A stretch of 64,000 bases of DNA from Oscillospiraceae bacterium (GTDB lineage Bacteria; Bacillota; Clostridia; Saccharofermentanales; Saccharofermentanaceae), in assembly GCA_902775565.1 (NCBI GenBank), contig CACYMP010000004.1:1-64000 (forward strand), written 5' to 3'. The translations under genes were made by a program, and so were the position numbers. The notes beneath the pieces were generated by a model. That model made no database searches, had not been told where the DNA came from, and saw only the letters and a list, made by a program, of their open reading frames with translations. Below, one piece after another: positions 62,084-64,000 of this stretch (position 1 is the stretch's first letter; each line of letters opens with the position of its first letter).

Positions 62084-63451
62084 TTACGCCGCCTTTTTCG
62101 CTATACGCTTATTCTTCTTTTGCTTGGGCCTCTTGCCGTACTTGGATACGGAAAGGATAAGGCCGTACGCAACAAGGAGCATGATCTGCGCCGTACCGCC
62201 GTAGCTTAAGAAAGGAAGCGTAACACCGGTGGCAGGAATGACCTGAAGCTCAACCGAGATATTCATAAGAACTTCGACGAAGATCAGCGCGGTACAGCCT
62301 GTCGCAACCGTCCGCGCAAAGATGCCGTCGGCACGCAATATTACCTGGACGCACATGACGAACATGATCATATACAGGATTATCAGGATCATGCCGCCGA
62401 CGAATCCGGTCTCCTCCACATAGATTGAGAATATATAGTCATTCTGCGCCTCTGCGACGTAATTGTATTTGGAACGGGAATTACCGAGACCGACGCCCCA
62501 CATTCCGCCCGAACCGAGCGCGTTGTGAGCATTATCGATCTGCCTCGTGTCATCCTTTGTAAGAGTGTTATCGGGATCTTCCTCGTCATCGTCACCCTGT
62601 CTGAAGATCGCGATACGCTTGAAAACGTGTGAATAGTTCTTCATGAGCTTGTCTCTGCTGTCATTGGGCATGATCGCAAAGATGATGCCGCCGAGCAAAA
62701 GGGCTAATCCTAACATAAGTCCTCCGCCGACGATCCATGACTTGAACGGGATCTCTGAAACAAGAGCGCTCAGAAAGATGACGACTCCGATGATGATGAA
62801 GCACGAAACGTGCGGCTGCATTATGATGACGATGTCGACAACGATTATCGCCGCAACCGGAACGATAAAATCAACTACTGCATGTGCGATCGCCTTACCG
62901 CGTTCACTTTTCGGGACCGGAAGCTTTCCGTCACGCCTGAGTTTATCCGCGGCGGCTCTGTAGCTTGCGAAGGCCACGATCAGGGCTACCTTGATAACCT
63001 CTGAGCTTTGGAACTGGATAGGACCTACGTTGACCCATCTTGTTGCACCGTGCTCGGAACCAACGCCCGCGGCAAGCGTCCAGAACGCAAGTGCAAGGCT
63101 GACTCCGAAAGCGCCGACCATGACCCACTTCTGTGAGAATACCCAGATGGGGATGAACGAGATAACGATGCAGGCGACCAGTCCGATAACCGTCTGGATT
63201 ATCTGTCTTTTGAGGAAGTGCGCCGAATCATGGAACAGACCGTAAGCATCAGGACCTGAGACCGAGTAGAGGACAACAAGTCCGAACACGATCATGACAA
63301 ATACCATGAGCAGCATCGGGACGTTGACCGTATTGAGGTTCATGTCCGTATGGACCTTTGCTTCCTCAGGGATAGTAAAGGCATCACCCACCGGCTCGAT
63401 GAGCTTTTCTATATCGGTCATATGCTCTCTGTTGCGCTTTTCCTGAGCCAT
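62084..63451 (-). CDS. ftsW: FtsW/RodA/SpoVE-family peptidoglycan polymerase
   Basis: 455 residues, ten membrane segments. The SEDS hallmarks are the GATRWVNVGPIQFQSSEV loop with the catalytic-region Glu, NDYIFSIYVEETGFVGGMIL and the C-terminal TGVTLPFLSYGGTAQIMLLV. SEDS proteins polymerise glycan strands from lipid II. The neighbours murG and ftsQ point to a division (FtsW) rather than an elongation role. The charged N terminus is about 50 residues. The start MAQEKRNREH has an alternative at MTDIEK; either fits. Confidence 0.94.
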   Translation of the reverse strand: MAQEKRNREHMTDIEKLIEPVGDAFTIPEEAKVHTDMNLNTVNVPMLLMVFVMIVFGLVVLYSVSGPDAYGLFHDSAHFLKRQIIQTVIGLVACIVISFIPIWVFSQKWVMVGAFGVSLALAFWTLAAGVGSEHGATRWVNVGPIQFQSSEVIKVALIVAFASYRAAADKLRRDGKLPVPKSERGKAIAHAVVDFIVPVAAIIVVDIVIIMQPHVSCFIIIGVVIFLSALVSEIPFKSWIVGGGLMLGLALLLGGIIFAIMPNDSRDKLMKNYSHVFKRIAIFRQGDDDEEDPDNTLTKDDTRQIDNAHNALGSGGMWGVGLGNSRSKYNYVAEAQNDYIFSIYVEETGFVGGMILIILYMIMFVMCVQVILRADGIFARTVATGCTALIFVEVLMNISVELQVIPATGVTLPFLSYGGTAQIMLLVAYGLILSVSKYGKRPKQKKNKRIAKKAA

Positions 63452-63454
63452 ATG

Positions 63455-64000
63455 TTAAGAATTGCCTTTCTCAATAAACTTTTCCGCGAGCTTCTCAAAC
63501 CCGAACGAATGCGAAGCCTTGAAGAGCACCGCATCGTCGTCCTTAAGGTATTCGGAAAGCCTTGCCGACACATCTTCGGTATCACGGCATCTTGATATCT
63601 CAAGATCCATATTTATCATGTGCGCGCCCCTGATAAAATCCTCGGCGTTCTCACCGGTGATAAGGATCTTGTCAAAGCCGTATTTTGCGCAAGCCTTTCC
63701 GGTCATCTCGTGAAGCTGGGGAGCATAATCTCCCAGTTCGAGCATACCGCCTAATGCCAGGACCTTTCTCCTGCCGTCTGCGATCTTAGAGAAATTAAGG
63801 AACGCATTCTCCATCGATTCGGGCGCCGCGTTATATGCATCATTAACGATCATATACCTTTTTGTCTCCGTGACGGCACCGCGGCCGTCCAAAGCCTCCA
63901 TGGAAGCCAGTGCCTCTTTAATACGGTTAATGGATTCCTCGGTTCCGGCAAGGCCATAGATATGGGCGCATAAGAGCGCGAAAAGCACATTCCTGATGCT
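63455..64000 (-). CDS. murF: MurF, UDP-MurNAc-tripeptide D-Ala-D-Ala ligase (partial)
   Basis: The C-terminal about 181 residues; the gene continues past 64000, where frame and similarity (SIRNVLFALLCAHIYGL) still run. Seen motifs are IVNDAYNAAPESMENAF (the Mur-ligase linker with Asn/Ala/Pro), VLALGGMLELGDYAPQLHEM and the final Rossmann part (ILITGENAEDFI, LFKASHSFGFEKLAE). MurF adds D-Ala-D-Ala to the peptide stem. The N-terminal and ATP-binding domains are outside the window. It is followed directly by ftsW (3 bases), with no mraY or murD between. Confidence 0.92.
   Translation of the reverse strand, partial: SIRNVLFALLCAHIYGLAGTEESINRIKEALASMEALDGRGAVTETKRYMIVNDAYNAAPESMENAFLNFSKIADGRRKVLALGGMLELGDYAPQLHEMTGKACAKYGFDKILITGENAEDFIRGAHMINMDLEISRCRDTEDVSARLSEYLKDDDAVLFKASHSFGFEKLAEKFIEKGNS

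Overview
The window looks like a chromosomal segment of a Gram-positive anaerobe of the class Clostridia (Bacillota). The evidence is a CIRCE-controlled hrcA-grpE-dnaK-dnaJ-prmA heat-shock operon, RicT and YhaM homologues, an LtaS-type sulfatase, ECF-transporter and BspA-type LRR proteins, ferredoxin, AAGGAGG-type ribosome sites and TTGACA/TATAAT promoters. Base composition is intermediate (visibly near 50 percent GC in genes, AT-rich between them). A more exact placement (a rumen or gut clostridial lineage) is only a guess. Coding runs almost entirely on the minus strand; only the YhaM-like exoribonuclease gene and one tRNA-Leu are on plus. No CRISPR array, IS element, prophage or rRNA gene was found.

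Layout in window order. 0-4.7 kb: FAD-dependent oxidoreductase, LtaS-like sulfatase, ECF S component and HAD phosphatase. 4.8-12.3 kb: yhaM-like gene, a large GH2 beta-galactosidase-fold protein that has lost its catalytic residues, a membrane-anchored hypothetical protein and a membrane-anchored phosphodiester glycosidase. 12.36-12.69 kb: tRNA-Val/Asp/Phe operon with a perfect consensus promoter. 12.7-17.6 kb: metG, tatD, rsmI and a TrmN6-like methylase. 17.7-21 kb: an LRR lipoprotein, an ECF sigma factor fused to a membrane and extracytoplasmic domain, and a Thr/Glu-rich lipoprotein. 21-24.5 kb: ferredoxin, ricT, holB, tmk and a basic low-complexity protein. 24.5-31 kb: folK, folB, folP and folE, an AraC regulator, an inactive-looking sialate-O-acetylesterase homologue and a DeoR regulator. 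31-39.5 kb: YfhO-type membrane protein, tRNA-Leu, lepA, lepB, aspS and hisS. 39.7-47.6 kb: a ThiD-fold pseudokinase, prmA, dnaJ, dnaK, clpP, grpE and hrcA. 47.6-50.7 kb: hemW behind an AAA-ATPase/DUF4276 pair. 50.8-59.4 kb: a tightly packed run in transcription order ftsZ, nrdR, response regulator, histidine kinase, nth, recG, rsmD, coaD and a coiled-coil gene. 59.6-64 kb: ftsQ, murG, ftsW and murF (cut by the window end).

The most interesting signal is in the 17.7-20.2 kb region. The genes for the membrane-fused ECF sigma factor and for the neighbouring LRR lipoprotein carry the same bipartite promoter: two identical 11-base blocks separated by exactly 11 bases. It does not resemble the housekeeping promoters of the window. 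This suggests an autoregulated, membrane-tethered sigma factor with at least one direct target and no separate anti-sigma gene. Other points worth following: three enzyme-fold proteins whose catalytic positions are substituted (GH2, sialate esterase and ThiD folds), two of them large and apparently cytoplasmic and one next to sugar-type regulators; an AAA-ATPase/DUF4276 two-gene unit translationally coupled to hemW; clpP inserted inside the hrcA-dnaK operon; and a DeoR gene whose strong promoter implies a leaderless mRNA.
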